Under the pieces are notes generated by a model. That model was not told where the DNA came from. It worked only from the letters and a program-made list of their open reading frames with translations, and did no database searches. Positions 1 through 6,021 of a stretch of DNA of 8,676 bases are shown in pieces. Positions within the stretch are counted from its first letter, which is position 1; the number at the start of each line of letters is the position of its first letter. This DNA is from JAFALX01 sp036378495. GTDB taxonomy: Bacteria; Chloroflexota; Dormibacteria; Aeolococcales; Aeolococcaceae. The stretch covers positions 1-8,676 of the forward strand of contig DASUWI010000085.1 of NCBI GenBank assembly GCA_036378495.1, written 5' to 3'. The position numbers and the translations under genes were made by a program.

Positions 1-449
<449 letters not shown>

Positions 450-479
450 GAGGGGGTTGCGGCGGAGCTCCCCCGCATG

Positions 480-1967
480 TCAGGCCACCTCCGCCAGCGG
501 CGGCAGCGCCTCGTGCCATTCGGTGGCCTGCTCGTAGGCGCGCGCCACGCGAAACACGCGGCTGTCTTCGAAGCGGGGCGCGATCACCTGGAGACCGACG
601 GGCAGGTCGTCGACGAACCCGCACGGGACGGAGATGCCGGGCAGGCCCGCGAGGTTCACCGGCAGCGTGAGCACGTCGCACATGTACATCGACAGCGGGT
701 CGCTGCGGTCGCCCATGGGAAAGGCGACGGTGGGAGACGTGGGGCACACCAGCGCGTCGACCTCCTCGAACACGCGGCTGAACTCGGAGTCGATGACGGT
801 GCGCACCTTCTGGGCCTTGCGGTAGTACGCGTCGTAGTACCCCGATGACAGCGCGTACGTGCCCAGCATCACGCGGCGCTTCACCTCGGGACCGAAGCCG
901 TCCTCGCGCGTGCGCAGGTACATGTCGGTGAGCGATGGCCGTTCAGAACGCTGTCCGAAACGCACGCCGTCGTAGCGCGCCAGGTTCGAGGAGCACTCGG
1001 CCGGCGCGATGATGTAGTAGACGCTGAGCCCCGCCTCGGTGCTCGGCAGCGACACGCGCTGCACGGTGGCGCCCTGCGCCTCGAGCACGCGGATCGCCGC
1101 CTCCACGCATTCGCGCACGCGCCCCTCGATGCCGTCGCCGATATATTCGTCGGGCACGCCCAGCCGCATGCCGGCGACGCCACCAGCCATCTCTTGAATG
1201 GTCTCGCCGAGCGGCCGGGGATCCGACGTGCTGTCGCGCGGGTCATGGCCGGCCATCGCGCCGTACACGAGCGCCGCGTCGTCGACGCTGCGCGCGAACG
1301 GACCGATCTGATCCAGCGACGACGCGAACGCAATCAGTCCGTAGCGCGAGACGCGACCGTACGTCGGCTTGAACCCGACGACGCCCGTCAAGGCCGCGGG
1401 CTGGCGGATCGAGCCGCCCGTGTCCGAACCGAGCGAGCACGGCACGCTGCCCGCGGCGACGGTGGCGGCGCTGCCCCCGCTGCTGCCGCCGGGCACGCGC
1501 TCGACGTCCCACGGGTTTCCCACCGAACCGAACGCGGAGTTCTCGTTCGACGAGCCCATCGCGAACTCATCGCAGTTGGTCTTGCCCACACAGACCATGC
1601 CGGCGTCGAACAGACGCTGCACCGCGGTGCTGGTGTAGGGCGGCGTGAAGGAGCGCAGGATCCGCGACGACGCCGTGGTCTCGACGTCCGCGACGCAGAG
1701 CACGTCCTTGAGCGCGATGGGTATGCCGCACAGCGGCGACGCCGTGTCGGGCCGGTCGCGCAACACCGCCGCCGCCGCATCCGCCTGGCGCATCGCCAGC
1801 TCGGGCGTGAACCGCAGGTACGCATTGAGCCGCGTGTCGGCGCGCCGGGCGTGGTCGACCGCACGCTCCAGCAGTGCACGCGGTGTGGTCGCCCCGCTGC
1901 GCAGTGCCGCCGCCAGCTCGCGGATCGTCCTAGGCGTCGAGCTCGTTCTCCTGGATGGCGCCGACAA
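480..1967 (-). CDS. gatA: GatA, glutamyl-tRNA(Gln) amidotransferase subunit A
   Basis: GatA is the amidase subunit that hydrolyses glutamine to supply ammonia to GatB. The amidase-signature triad is visible: Lys in IALKDVLC, then the Ser pair in VPGGSSGGSAA and the nucleophile Ser in GSDTGGSIRQPA. With this start they fall at residues 87, 162 and 186. The spacings of 75 and 99 match S. aureus GatA (Lys79, Ser154, Ser178). The C-terminal core NLAGLPGISVPCG is intact. The start is uncertain. By that alignment translation should begin near nucleotide 1943, but no ATG or GTG lies there. I chose TTG at 1967, inside the end of gatC, because GGTGA (1980-1976) sits 8 nt ahead; this gives 495 aa. GTG at 1979 (499 aa) and ATG at 2018 (512 aa) are alternatives. 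It follows gatC with an overlap and precedes gatB by 30 nt. Confidence 0.96.
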   Translation of the reverse strand: MSAPSRRTSSTPRTIRELAAALRSGATTPRALLERAVDHARRADTRLNAYLRFTPELAMRQADAAAAVLRDRPDTASPLCGIPIALKDVLCVADVETTASSRILRSFTPPYTSTAVQRLFDAGMVCVGKTNCDEFAMGSSNENSAFGSVGNPWDVERVPGGSSGGSAATVAAGSVPCSLGSDTGGSIRQPAALTGVVGFKPTYGRVSRYGLIAFASSLDQIGPFARSVDDAALVYGAMAGHDPRDSTSDPRPLGETIQEMAGGVAGMRLGVPDEYIGDGIEGRVRECVEAAIRVLEAQGATVQRVSLPSTEAGLSVYYIIAPAECSSNLARYDGVRFGQRSERPSLTDMYLRTREDGFGPEVKRRVMLGTYALSSGYYDAYYRKAQKVRTVIDSEFSRVFEEVDALVCPTSPTVAFPMGDRSDPLSMYMCDVLTLPVNLAGLPGISVPCGFVDDLPVGLQVIAPRFEDSRVFRVARAYEQATEWHEALPPLAEVA

Positions 1968-2232
1968 CGAAGTAGTCACCGTCGGTTGCGGGCGCGTTGC
2001 GCAGCGCGCGGCGCGCACCCAGGCAGGGACCGATGATGTCGTCGCGCATCACATTGACGAGGTCACCCACCTGCGCGGTCTCGGCGACGCCCGACGTGTC
2101 GACCGACTGCAGGCGGGAGATGTGCTCGAGGATGGCCTCCAGCTCGGCGCCCAGCCGGCGCCGCTCCTCGGCGTCGAGCCCGAGGCGGGCGAGCGTGGCG
2201 ACGTGGTCGACGTCGCCGGGGGTCAGCGTCAT
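1930..2232 (-). CDS. gatC: GatC, glutamyl-tRNA(Gln) amidotransferase subunit C
   Basis: GatC is the small subunit that wraps around and stabilises GatA at its interface with GatB. The 100-residue product is close to the usual 95-100. It opens with the family pattern MTLTPGDVDHVATLARLGL, continues with a helical segment (LGAELEAILEHISRLQSVD) and the [DN]VMRDD stretch that contacts the complex, and ends with the typical ANAP-like APATDGDYFVV. An upstream in-frame ATG at 2241 would add three residues (MGA). I prefer 2232 because MTLTP fits the family start better and a GATAAT hexamer ends 7 nt before it, the spacing of a leaderless promoter. No convincing SD precedes either ATG. Its 3' end overlaps the start of gatA. 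Confidence 0.95.
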   Translation of the reverse strand: MTLTPGDVDHVATLARLGLDAEERRRLGAELEAILEHISRLQSVDTSGVAETAQVGDLVNVMRDDIIGPCLGARRALRNAPATDGDYFVVGAIQENELDA

Positions 2233-2239
2233 CGCGCCC

Positions 2240-2245
2240 ATTATC
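2240..2245 (-). promoter_or_regulatory. Candidate -10 element of gatC (leaderless spacing)
   Basis: GATAAT on the minus strand matches the TATAAT consensus at five of six positions. Seven bases (GGGCGCG) separate it from the ATG at 2232, so transcription would begin at or one base before the start codon. No good -35 hexamer is seen 16-18 bp upstream. It would give gatCAB a start independent of the upstream GNAT gene. Confidence 0.4.
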
Positions 2246-2274
2246 GGGTGCGCCCCGGCGCGCTCTGTGCGAGG

Positions 2275-2745
2275 TCAGAGCGGAAGCCAGGTGAGCACCG
2301 TCTGCTCAGTCGGGGTGAAGCCGGCCGCCCGGTACACGGCGAGCGCTGCGGGGTTGTCGGTGCGGGTCCACACCGAGGCGAAGGTCACACCCCGCTCGCG
2401 GATGAGCGCCATCGCGGCCGCCGCAAGCTGCGTGGCGATGCCATGGCCGCGCGACTCCGGCCGCACGTACAGCTCGGCGATCTCGGCTTCGAGCCCGTTG
2501 CCGGGGTCGTACAGCGCCACCCAGCACAGGCCGACGGGCGTGCCCGTTGCGTCGCGGGCCACAAGGAAGCGGTTCTCGCCGGTGTACTGCGGCGAGATGC
2601 GCAGCCGCGCCGTGATCTCGGCGGCCGTCTCCTGCGGATGATCGAAGTGCCGCTGCTCCTCGATCGTGAGATCGACGAGGAGATCGCGCACGGCGCCTGC
2701 CTCGTGCGAGTCCATCTCCGCGATGCGGATGGAGGCGGTGTCCAT
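2275..2745 (-). CDS. GNAT-family N-acetyltransferase
   Basis: Predicted cytoplasmic acetyl-CoA-dependent N-acetyltransferase of 156 aa, a normal single-domain GNAT length. The first strand is SIRIAEMD (5-12). Motif A spans about 89-118, with IAELYVRPESRGHGIATQL containing the acetyl-CoA pyrophosphate loop R99-G-H-G-I-A104. Motif B follows as NPAALAVYRAAGF (131-143), with the usual Asn and Tyr. The ATG at 2745 is chosen because it puts the first beta strand at the N-terminus and lies 26 nt after the stop of the preceding gene. The longer reading frame back to 2841 would overlap that gene with a low-complexity extension. It sits 42 nt before the gatC start, so co-transcription is possible, but nothing in the sequence ties it to tRNA amidation. 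The substrate cannot be told. Confidence 0.88.
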   Translation of the reverse strand: MDTASIRIAEMDSHEAGAVRDLLVDLTIEEQRHFDHPQETAAEITARLRISPQYTGENRFLVARDATGTPVGLCWVALYDPGNGLEAEIAELYVRPESRGHGIATQLAAAAMALIRERGVTFASVWTRTDNPAALAVYRAAGFTPTEQTVLTWLPL

Positions 2746-2771
2746 CGCCGCCGAGTCTGAGGGGCGGGCGC

Positions 2772-4367
2772 TCAGCCCGGGGGTGGGATCCCGACGCTGC
2801 CGGCGCAGACCTTGTTCGGCGCCCCCGGGGGCGGGATGCACGGACCGCCCGGGTTCACCACCGGAGGCGAGATCTCAGGGCTCGGCAGCGACGGCGGTGA
2901 TGCCGGTGCGGCGGGTGGCGACGCCGGGGCCGGGAGCAGCGAGACCGTCGGGGTCGGGACCGGCTCCGGCGCTGCGCCGCTCACCTGAGTCCACGTACTG
3001 CCGTCCCAGGCATACAGCGCGCTGGACATCTCGGGGGCAAGGGTCTTTCCACCGAAGACCTCGCCGCCGAACAGCAGCACCCGCTGCGACGCACCGTCGT
3101 AGACGAGTGTCGCGCCGCTGAACATCGGCGCCGGCGTCGCCCTCGGATGCGGGGCGGTCCAGCCACTCCCCGTCCATGTGAACGTGCCCTGAGGCGAGAA
3201 TGCGAGCACATCGTGATGGGCTGGGTCACCGGCGAGCATCGCCGCCGGGATGGTGGGGCCTGCGTTGAACGTCACGGGCTGCGACCACGCGGCGCCGTTC
3301 CAAACGATCTCGTTGCCGTAGCAGCACGGCACCATTGCCGGAGACACCGCGGGGGGCGGCACCGAGCCAGTCGCCGAGGCGGCGTTCAAAGGGCACGGCA
3401 CCGGACTGGCGGCTCCGGCGGAAATGGCGCCGCAGACCACAAAGGTGTTGGCACGGAACAGCGCGAGGTGTCCCGAAACTGGATCGGCGACCAGCGATTC
3501 GGCGGCCAGGTACGAGCCGGCGCCGCCGGGAGGGGGCGAGCCGCTCCGCTCGGTCCATCCCGACCCGTTCCAGAGCCAGACGCGAAGCTCCTCGGGAGCC
3601 GGCAGGCAGTCCAGAGCGGGCGGCCCACCTAGGCAGGCAGGCTCCGGCTGAGGTTGCGTTGACAGCAGCAGCACCTGCCCGGTCGAGGGATCCGTGGCCA
3701 GGGCGGGCGCGGTACCCGTGAACAGTGCCGGCGCCTGCGGGGCGGTCGCCCGCCGCCACGTGCTGCCGTCCCACAGCCACGCGTCGTTCTGCGGCGACGG
3801 CGACTCCACCGTGCACGGCTGTGGCGAGATCGGCGTCGCGGCCCTCGGCGGCGAAATCGGCGGCTGAACTTGCGTCGAGCCACTCGAACTGCCGGAGCCG
3901 CTCGAGCCAATCGAGACACTTGGTCCGGTCGACCCGCCGGCGGCGGAGCCGCTGCCCGAGCACGTGACCGGTGGCTGCTTTGAGACCGCGGCGCCGCCGA
4001 CCAGGAGGACGTCGTGGGTGTGCGGGTCGTACGTCATCGCCGCGTGGGCTCGGGCGGGCGGAGAGACCGCGGGGTGCTGTTGTGTCCAGGCTGAGCCGTC
4101 CCAGGTCCACGTGTCGCCGAGCGCAGCTCCGCTCTGCCCGACGCCGCCGAACAGCACCACCTGATGGGTCGCCTCGTCGTAGGCGGCTGCCGCGAACGCG
4201 CGCGCCGGCGGGACCGCGGCGCCGGTCGTGCCCGCGCCGTGAGCGCCGCGGAGGCCGAGGTACGCCCCCGCCGCGGCGCCCGCGAGCGCGATCGCCGCCA
4301 CGGCGGCAAGCGCCCACGGAGCCCGGTGTCGCCGGGCCTGCGACGGAGTCACCGTCGGATCTGCCAC
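2772..4367 (-). CDS. Membrane-anchored Kelch-like beta-propeller protein, function unknown
   Basis: A 531-aa protein. The N-terminus is short and basic (R12, R13, R16), followed by one hydrophobic segment at about 18-39 rich in Ala, Leu and Gly. This predicts a cytoplasmic N-terminus and an external C-terminal domain. The external part has six W-x-G-x-x-W motifs: 89-94 (WDGSAW), 199-204, 266-271, 356-361, 398-403 and 454-459. Each fits a Kelch-like blade with strands such as VVLFGG, DVLLVGG and VLLFGG and the repeat opening PPARAFAAAAYD. A Ser/Gly-rich linker (137-166) interrupts the second blade. The tail from about 467 is Pro/Ala/Ser-rich. Ten cysteines occur as local pairs within loops and tail. 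The start is GTG at 4367, supported by GAGGAGG five bases upstream. A role in binding or adhesion at the cell surface is inference only. Confidence 0.87.
   Translation of the reverse strand: MADPTVTPSQARRHRAPWALAAVAAIALAGAAAGAYLGLRGAHGAGTTGAAVPPARAFAAAAYDEATHQVVLFGGVGQSGAALGDTWTWDGSAWTQQHPAVSPPARAHAAMTYDPHTHDVLLVGGAAVSKQPPVTCSGSGSAAGGSTGPSVSIGSSGSGSSSGSTQVQPPISPPRAATPISPQPCTVESPSPQNDAWLWDGSTWRRATAPQAPALFTGTAPALATDPSTGQVLLLSTQPQPEPACLGGPPALDCLPAPEELRVWLWNGSGWTERSGSPPPGGAGSYLAAESLVADPVSGHLALFRANTFVVCGAISAGAASPVPCPLNAASATGSVPPPAVSPAMVPCCYGNEIVWNGAAWSQPVTFNAGPTIPAAMLAGDPAHHDVLAFSPQGTFTWTGSGWTAPHPRATPAPMFSGATLVYDGASQRVLLFGGEVFGGKTLAPEMSSALYAWDGSTWTQVSGAAPEPVPTPTVSLLPAPASPPAAPASPPSLPSPEISPPVVNPGGPCIPPPGAPNKVCAGSVGIPPPG
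3870..3959 (-). repeat. Ser/Gly low-complexity linker coding tract
   Basis: Encodes residues 137-166 of the Kelch-like protein, almost entirely Ser, Gly, Ala and Thr with units such as SGSGS and SSGSGSSSGS. It looks like a flexible loop inserted between the strands of one blade. It is bracketed by Cys136 and Cys185. Confidence 0.7.
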
Positions 4368-4372
4368 TCGGG

Positions 4373-4379
4373 CCTCCTC
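4373..4379 (-). promoter_or_regulatory. Ribosome-binding site fixing the GTG start of the Kelch-like gene
   Basis: GAGGAGG on the minus strand ends five bases before the GTG at 4367. This is one of the strongest SD matches in the window and supports the GTG as the start. Confidence 0.8.
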
Positions 4380-4445
4380 GCGCTACCGCCAACCATGGTG
4401 CGCCTCAAGTACAGACGCGGGAGGGGCCCCAGCGGTTCCCGTGCA

Positions 4446-4451
4446 TACACT
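4446..4451 (+). promoter_or_regulatory. Candidate -10 element, leaderless promoter of the helical-protein/pcm pair
   Basis: TACACT fits the TAnnnT form of a -10 box. Eight bases separate it from GTG at 4460, so the transcript would start at or within two bases of the start codon. No SD lies upstream of that GTG. A -35 hexamer is not evident; the expected position is G/C-rich. Confidence 0.45.
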
Positions 4452-4459
4452 CTGTGACG

Positions 4460-4885
4460 GTGAGCGAGACCTCGGAAACGGCGAAGAACCCCGAGCGTCT
4501 CGAGGTCGAGGAGCTGACGGCGCTGCAGCCGGGCCTCGCGCGCTTCATGCCGGAGATCGGCGCGCGGTTCTGGAAGTGCTACTACGCCGCCGTCGCCGAG
4601 AACTGGCCGATGGCGCGCTGGCAGCTCAGCGAGCTGCGCAAGCTGATGCGCATGTGCATGATCACGCGGCCCAAGTACAGCGACGACCTCCAGGAGTGGA
4701 TCGCCGACGACCTGGAACCGCTGCTCCAGGCCATCGAGGACCACGACCTGGCTCGCTTCCGCCGCGTCTATCACGAGGCGGTCGACGCCGCCAACGAGTT
4801 CCACCGGCGCTGGAAGAAGCAGTTCATCGTGTGGAAGCTCCCCGACGCGCCGCCGCCCGACCTCGACCTCTCGCCCCAGGACTGA
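4460..4885 (+). CDS. Conserved-looking small helical protein, function unknown
   Basis: A 141-aa soluble protein without signal peptide or membrane segment. It is almost all helical in character: a helix near 18-45 with IGARFWKCYYAA, one at 48-66 (NWPMARWQLSELRKL), one at 73-96 (YSDDLQEWIADDLEPLLQAI) and one at 97-120 (DLARFRRVYHEAVDAANEFH). The tail ends WKLPDAPPPDLDL. The layout recalls four-helix cytochrome c'-like proteins in which the last helix ends in a C-x-x-C-H heme site. Here the corresponding place reads A-A-N-E-F-H (110-115), so covalent heme binding is not expected. That relationship is from memory and is inference. GTG at 4460 is chosen for leaderless spacing from TACACT; GTG at 4454 would add two residues. 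The stop is one base from the pcm start, so the two are very likely co-translated. Confidence 0.8.
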   Translation: MSETSETAKNPERLEVEELTALQPGLARFMPEIGARFWKCYYAAVAENWPMARWQLSELRKLMRMCMITRPKYSDDLQEWIADDLEPLLQAIEDHDLARFRRVYHEAVDAANEFHRRWKKQFIVWKLPDAPPPDLDLSPQD

Positions 4886-4886
4886 C

Positions 4887-5531
4887 GTGGACCTGGAGCC
4901 GGCCCGCGACGAGATGCTGGCCCGCCTGCGCGCGGGTGGCGTCACCGATCCGCACGTGACCGCGGCGATGGCCAGCGTGCCCCGCGAGGAGTTCGTGCCG
5001 GCCAACGAGCGCGCCGACGCCTATGCCGACCGCGCACTCCCGATCGACGGCGGCCAGACGATCTCGCAGCCCCTGATGGTGGCGGTGATCGTCGAGTCGC
5101 TGGAGCTGCGCGACGGCGACGTCGCGCTCGACGTCGGCACCGGCTCCGGGTACCAGGCGGCGGTCATGGCGGCTTGCGGGGCGCACGTGCTCAGCATCGA
5201 GCGCGTCCCGGAGCTCGCCGCCGCGGCGGCGGCACGGTTGCTGCGGCTCGGCTTCGACGTCGAGGTGCGCCAGGGCGACGGCAGCCTCGGCGCGCCGGAT
5301 CGCGCGCCGTTCGACGCCATCGCGGTCGGCGCCGCCGCGCCGCGGCTTCCCGTCGCGCTGGCCCGCCAGCTCCGCGAGGGCGGCCGCCTGGTGGTGCCCA
5401 TCGGCGCGGGTCCGGACAGCGAGGAGCTCACCCGGCTGCGGATCGCGGACGGCCGCTGGGTGACGGAGAACCTCGGCCCCTGCCGGTTCGTCCCCCTGAT
5501 CGGCGCCGACGCCTACGAATCGCTTGGCTGA
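4887..5531 (+). CDS. pcm: Protein-L-isoaspartate O-methyltransferase
   Basis: Uses S-adenosylmethionine to methylate L-isoaspartyl residues formed in ageing proteins and so starts their repair in the cytoplasm. The 214-aa length is typical. Visible family marks are VPREEFVP (31-38), the substrate and SAM segment GGQTISQPLMVA (55-66), SAM motif I LDVGTGSGYQ (81-90), the acidic end of the second strand in VLSIERVPEL (Glu105), FDAIAVGAAAPRLP (142-155), and the late strands GGRLVVPIG (165-173) and FVPLIG (201-206). The GTG start lies one base after the stop of the upstream helical-protein gene, with CAGG a few bases ahead, which indicates translational coupling. Its last 19 bp overlap the end of a convergent gene. 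Confidence 0.96.
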   Translation: MDLEPARDEMLARLRAGGVTDPHVTAAMASVPREEFVPANERADAYADRALPIDGGQTISQPLMVAVIVESLELRDGDVALDVGTGSGYQAAVMAACGAHVLSIERVPELAAAAAARLLRLGFDVEVRQGDGSLGAPDRAPFDAIAVGAAAPRLPVALARQLREGGRLVVPIGAGPDSEELTRLRIADGRWVTENLGPCRFVPLIGADAYESLG

Positions 5532-5884
5532 GCGGCTCCGGCGGGCACGCGGAACATGCGCACCCTGGAGCCGGGCGTCGAGCGCTCCACCGCCTGCGCG
5601 CCGGCCGCGCCGAAGGCGCCGTCGAGCACCATCTGCACGTCGCTGGCGTCGGGCGGCCGGTCCAGCGCAGTCCGCGAAAGCGTGACGGCGTACTGATCCA
5701 CGCCATCGGGGCGGTTGGGGTAGCGGGCGCGTGTCACGCTGACGCGCAGCCCCAGCTCCGACAGGTCGCTCTGGTGGCGGCCGGTCTCGTGGTCGCGTGG
5801 CGGGTTGACGTAGTCTTCGTCCGCCCTGCTGCGCAGGTCGCGGAGCTCCGCCGAGAAGGCGCCGAGGTCGGAGCCATGGCTCAT
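5513..5884 (-). CDS. Small protein of unknown function, convergent with pcm
   Basis: I do not recognise this 123-aa product. It has no membrane segment or signal peptide. The N-terminal half is charged (about 1-45, with LRDLRSRADEDYVNPPRDHE). The rest has alternating strand-like stretches (LGLRVSVTRARY, QYAVTLSRTAL, VQMVLDGAFG, SRVRMFRVPA), suggesting a small alpha/beta fold. Codons end almost always in G or C, as in neighbouring genes, and a promoter-like TAGGCT lies 8 nt before the ATG; together these argue that it is real. GGACGAG before the ATG is only a weak, very close SD. It is divergent from dnaK and overlaps the 3' end of pcm by 19 bp tail to tail. Confidence 0.68.
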   Translation of the reverse strand: MSHGSDLGAFSAELRDLRSRADEDYVNPPRDHETGRHQSDLSELGLRVSVTRARYPNRPDGVDQYAVTLSRTALDRPPDASDVQMVLDGAFGAAGAQAVERSTPGSRVRMFRVPAGAAQPSDS

Positions 5885-5892
5885 CTCGTCCG

Positions 5893-5898
5893 AGCCTA
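5893..5898 (-). promoter_or_regulatory. Candidate -10 element, leaderless promoter of the small orphan gene
   Basis: TAGGCT on the minus strand fits TAnnnT and is separated by 8 bases from the ATG at 5884. This is the same geometry as TACACT before the GTG at 4460. No clear -35 element is seen. Confidence 0.4.
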
Positions 5899-5920
5899 GC
5901 AGCGGGCCCCGGCCGACGTT

Positions 5921-5938
5921 TAGGCCCGCAGCGGCCTA
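5921..5938. promoter_or_regulatory. Palindrome upstream of dnaK, possible operator
   Basis: TAGGCC and GGCCTA form perfect 6-bp arms around a 6-bp spacer (CGCAGC). The right arm overlaps the first two bases of TACGGT (5937-5942), a possible -10 element of dnaK, so a bound repressor could block the promoter. It matches neither the CIRCE element nor the HspR (HAIR) element as I know them. The site also lies upstream of the divergent small gene. Function is inferred from position alone. Confidence 0.35.
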
Positions 5939-5942
5939 CGGT
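5937..5942 (+). promoter_or_regulatory. dnaK: Candidate -10 element of dnaK
   Basis: TACGGT fits TAnnnT and would give a leader of about 70 nt before the dnaK start. No recognisable -35 hexamer stands 16-18 bp upstream, so the assignment is weak. Confidence 0.25.
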
Positions 5943-5955
5943 ATCCAGTGTTGTG

Positions 5956-5979
5956 GCAGTCCGCCGGAGCGGCGGCTGC
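5956..5979 (+). promoter_or_regulatory. Hairpin in the dnaK 5' leader
   Basis: GCAG, a bulged T, then CCGCCG, a three-base GAG loop, CGGCGG and CTGC form a 10-bp stem that is nearly all G-C. It lies 27 nt before the ribosome-binding site. It is too stable to be a simple thermometer by itself, but could protect the mRNA end or affect ribosome access. Confidence 0.45.
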
Positions 5980-6006
5980 ATCCCGCATTTCGCAATCTCA
6001 TCTCCC

Positions 6007-6013
6007 AGGAGGG
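6007..6013 (+). promoter_or_regulatory. dnaK: Ribosome-binding site deciding the dnaK start
   Basis: AGGAGGG lies 8 bases before the ATG at 6022 and rules out the longer frame that opens at 5953. TCCC just before it (6003-6006) can pair with GGGA (6011-6014), holding part of the SD in a short 4-bp hairpin. Confidence 0.9.
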
Positions 6014-6021
6014 ACCATCCA

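Noticed and set aside
1645..2760. 371-codon plus-strand frame antisense to gatA, gatC and the GNAT gene; also 1194-2036 and 27-848.
   Set aside because: Shadow frames of high-GC genes: Arg/Ala-rich, no motifs, no SD, and they run across several well-identified genes on the other strand.
3226..4392. 388-codon alternate minus-strand frame over the Kelch-like gene.
   Set aside because: Out of frame with the strong SD-GTG pair and made of Arg/Gly-rich low-complexity sequence; the Kelch-like frame has clear repeats.
4380..4408. TTGAGG (4408-4403) and TAGCGC (4385-4380), 17 bp apart, as a promoter for the Kelch-like gene.
   Set aside because: The spacing is ideal, but the -10 matches the consensus at only two of six positions and the start site would fall almost on the SD.
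3971..4459. N-terminal extension of the helical-protein gene back to 3971.
   Set aside because: It would overlap the Kelch-like gene and adds an Arg/Pro-rich stretch typical of shadow sequence. The GTG at 4460 has a promoter-like element at the right distance.
5885..6021. CIRCE or HAIR heat-shock operator upstream of dnaK.
   Set aside because: Neither TTAGCACTC-N9-GAGTGCTAA nor CTTGAGT-N7-ACTCAAG, nor a close variant, is present on either strand.
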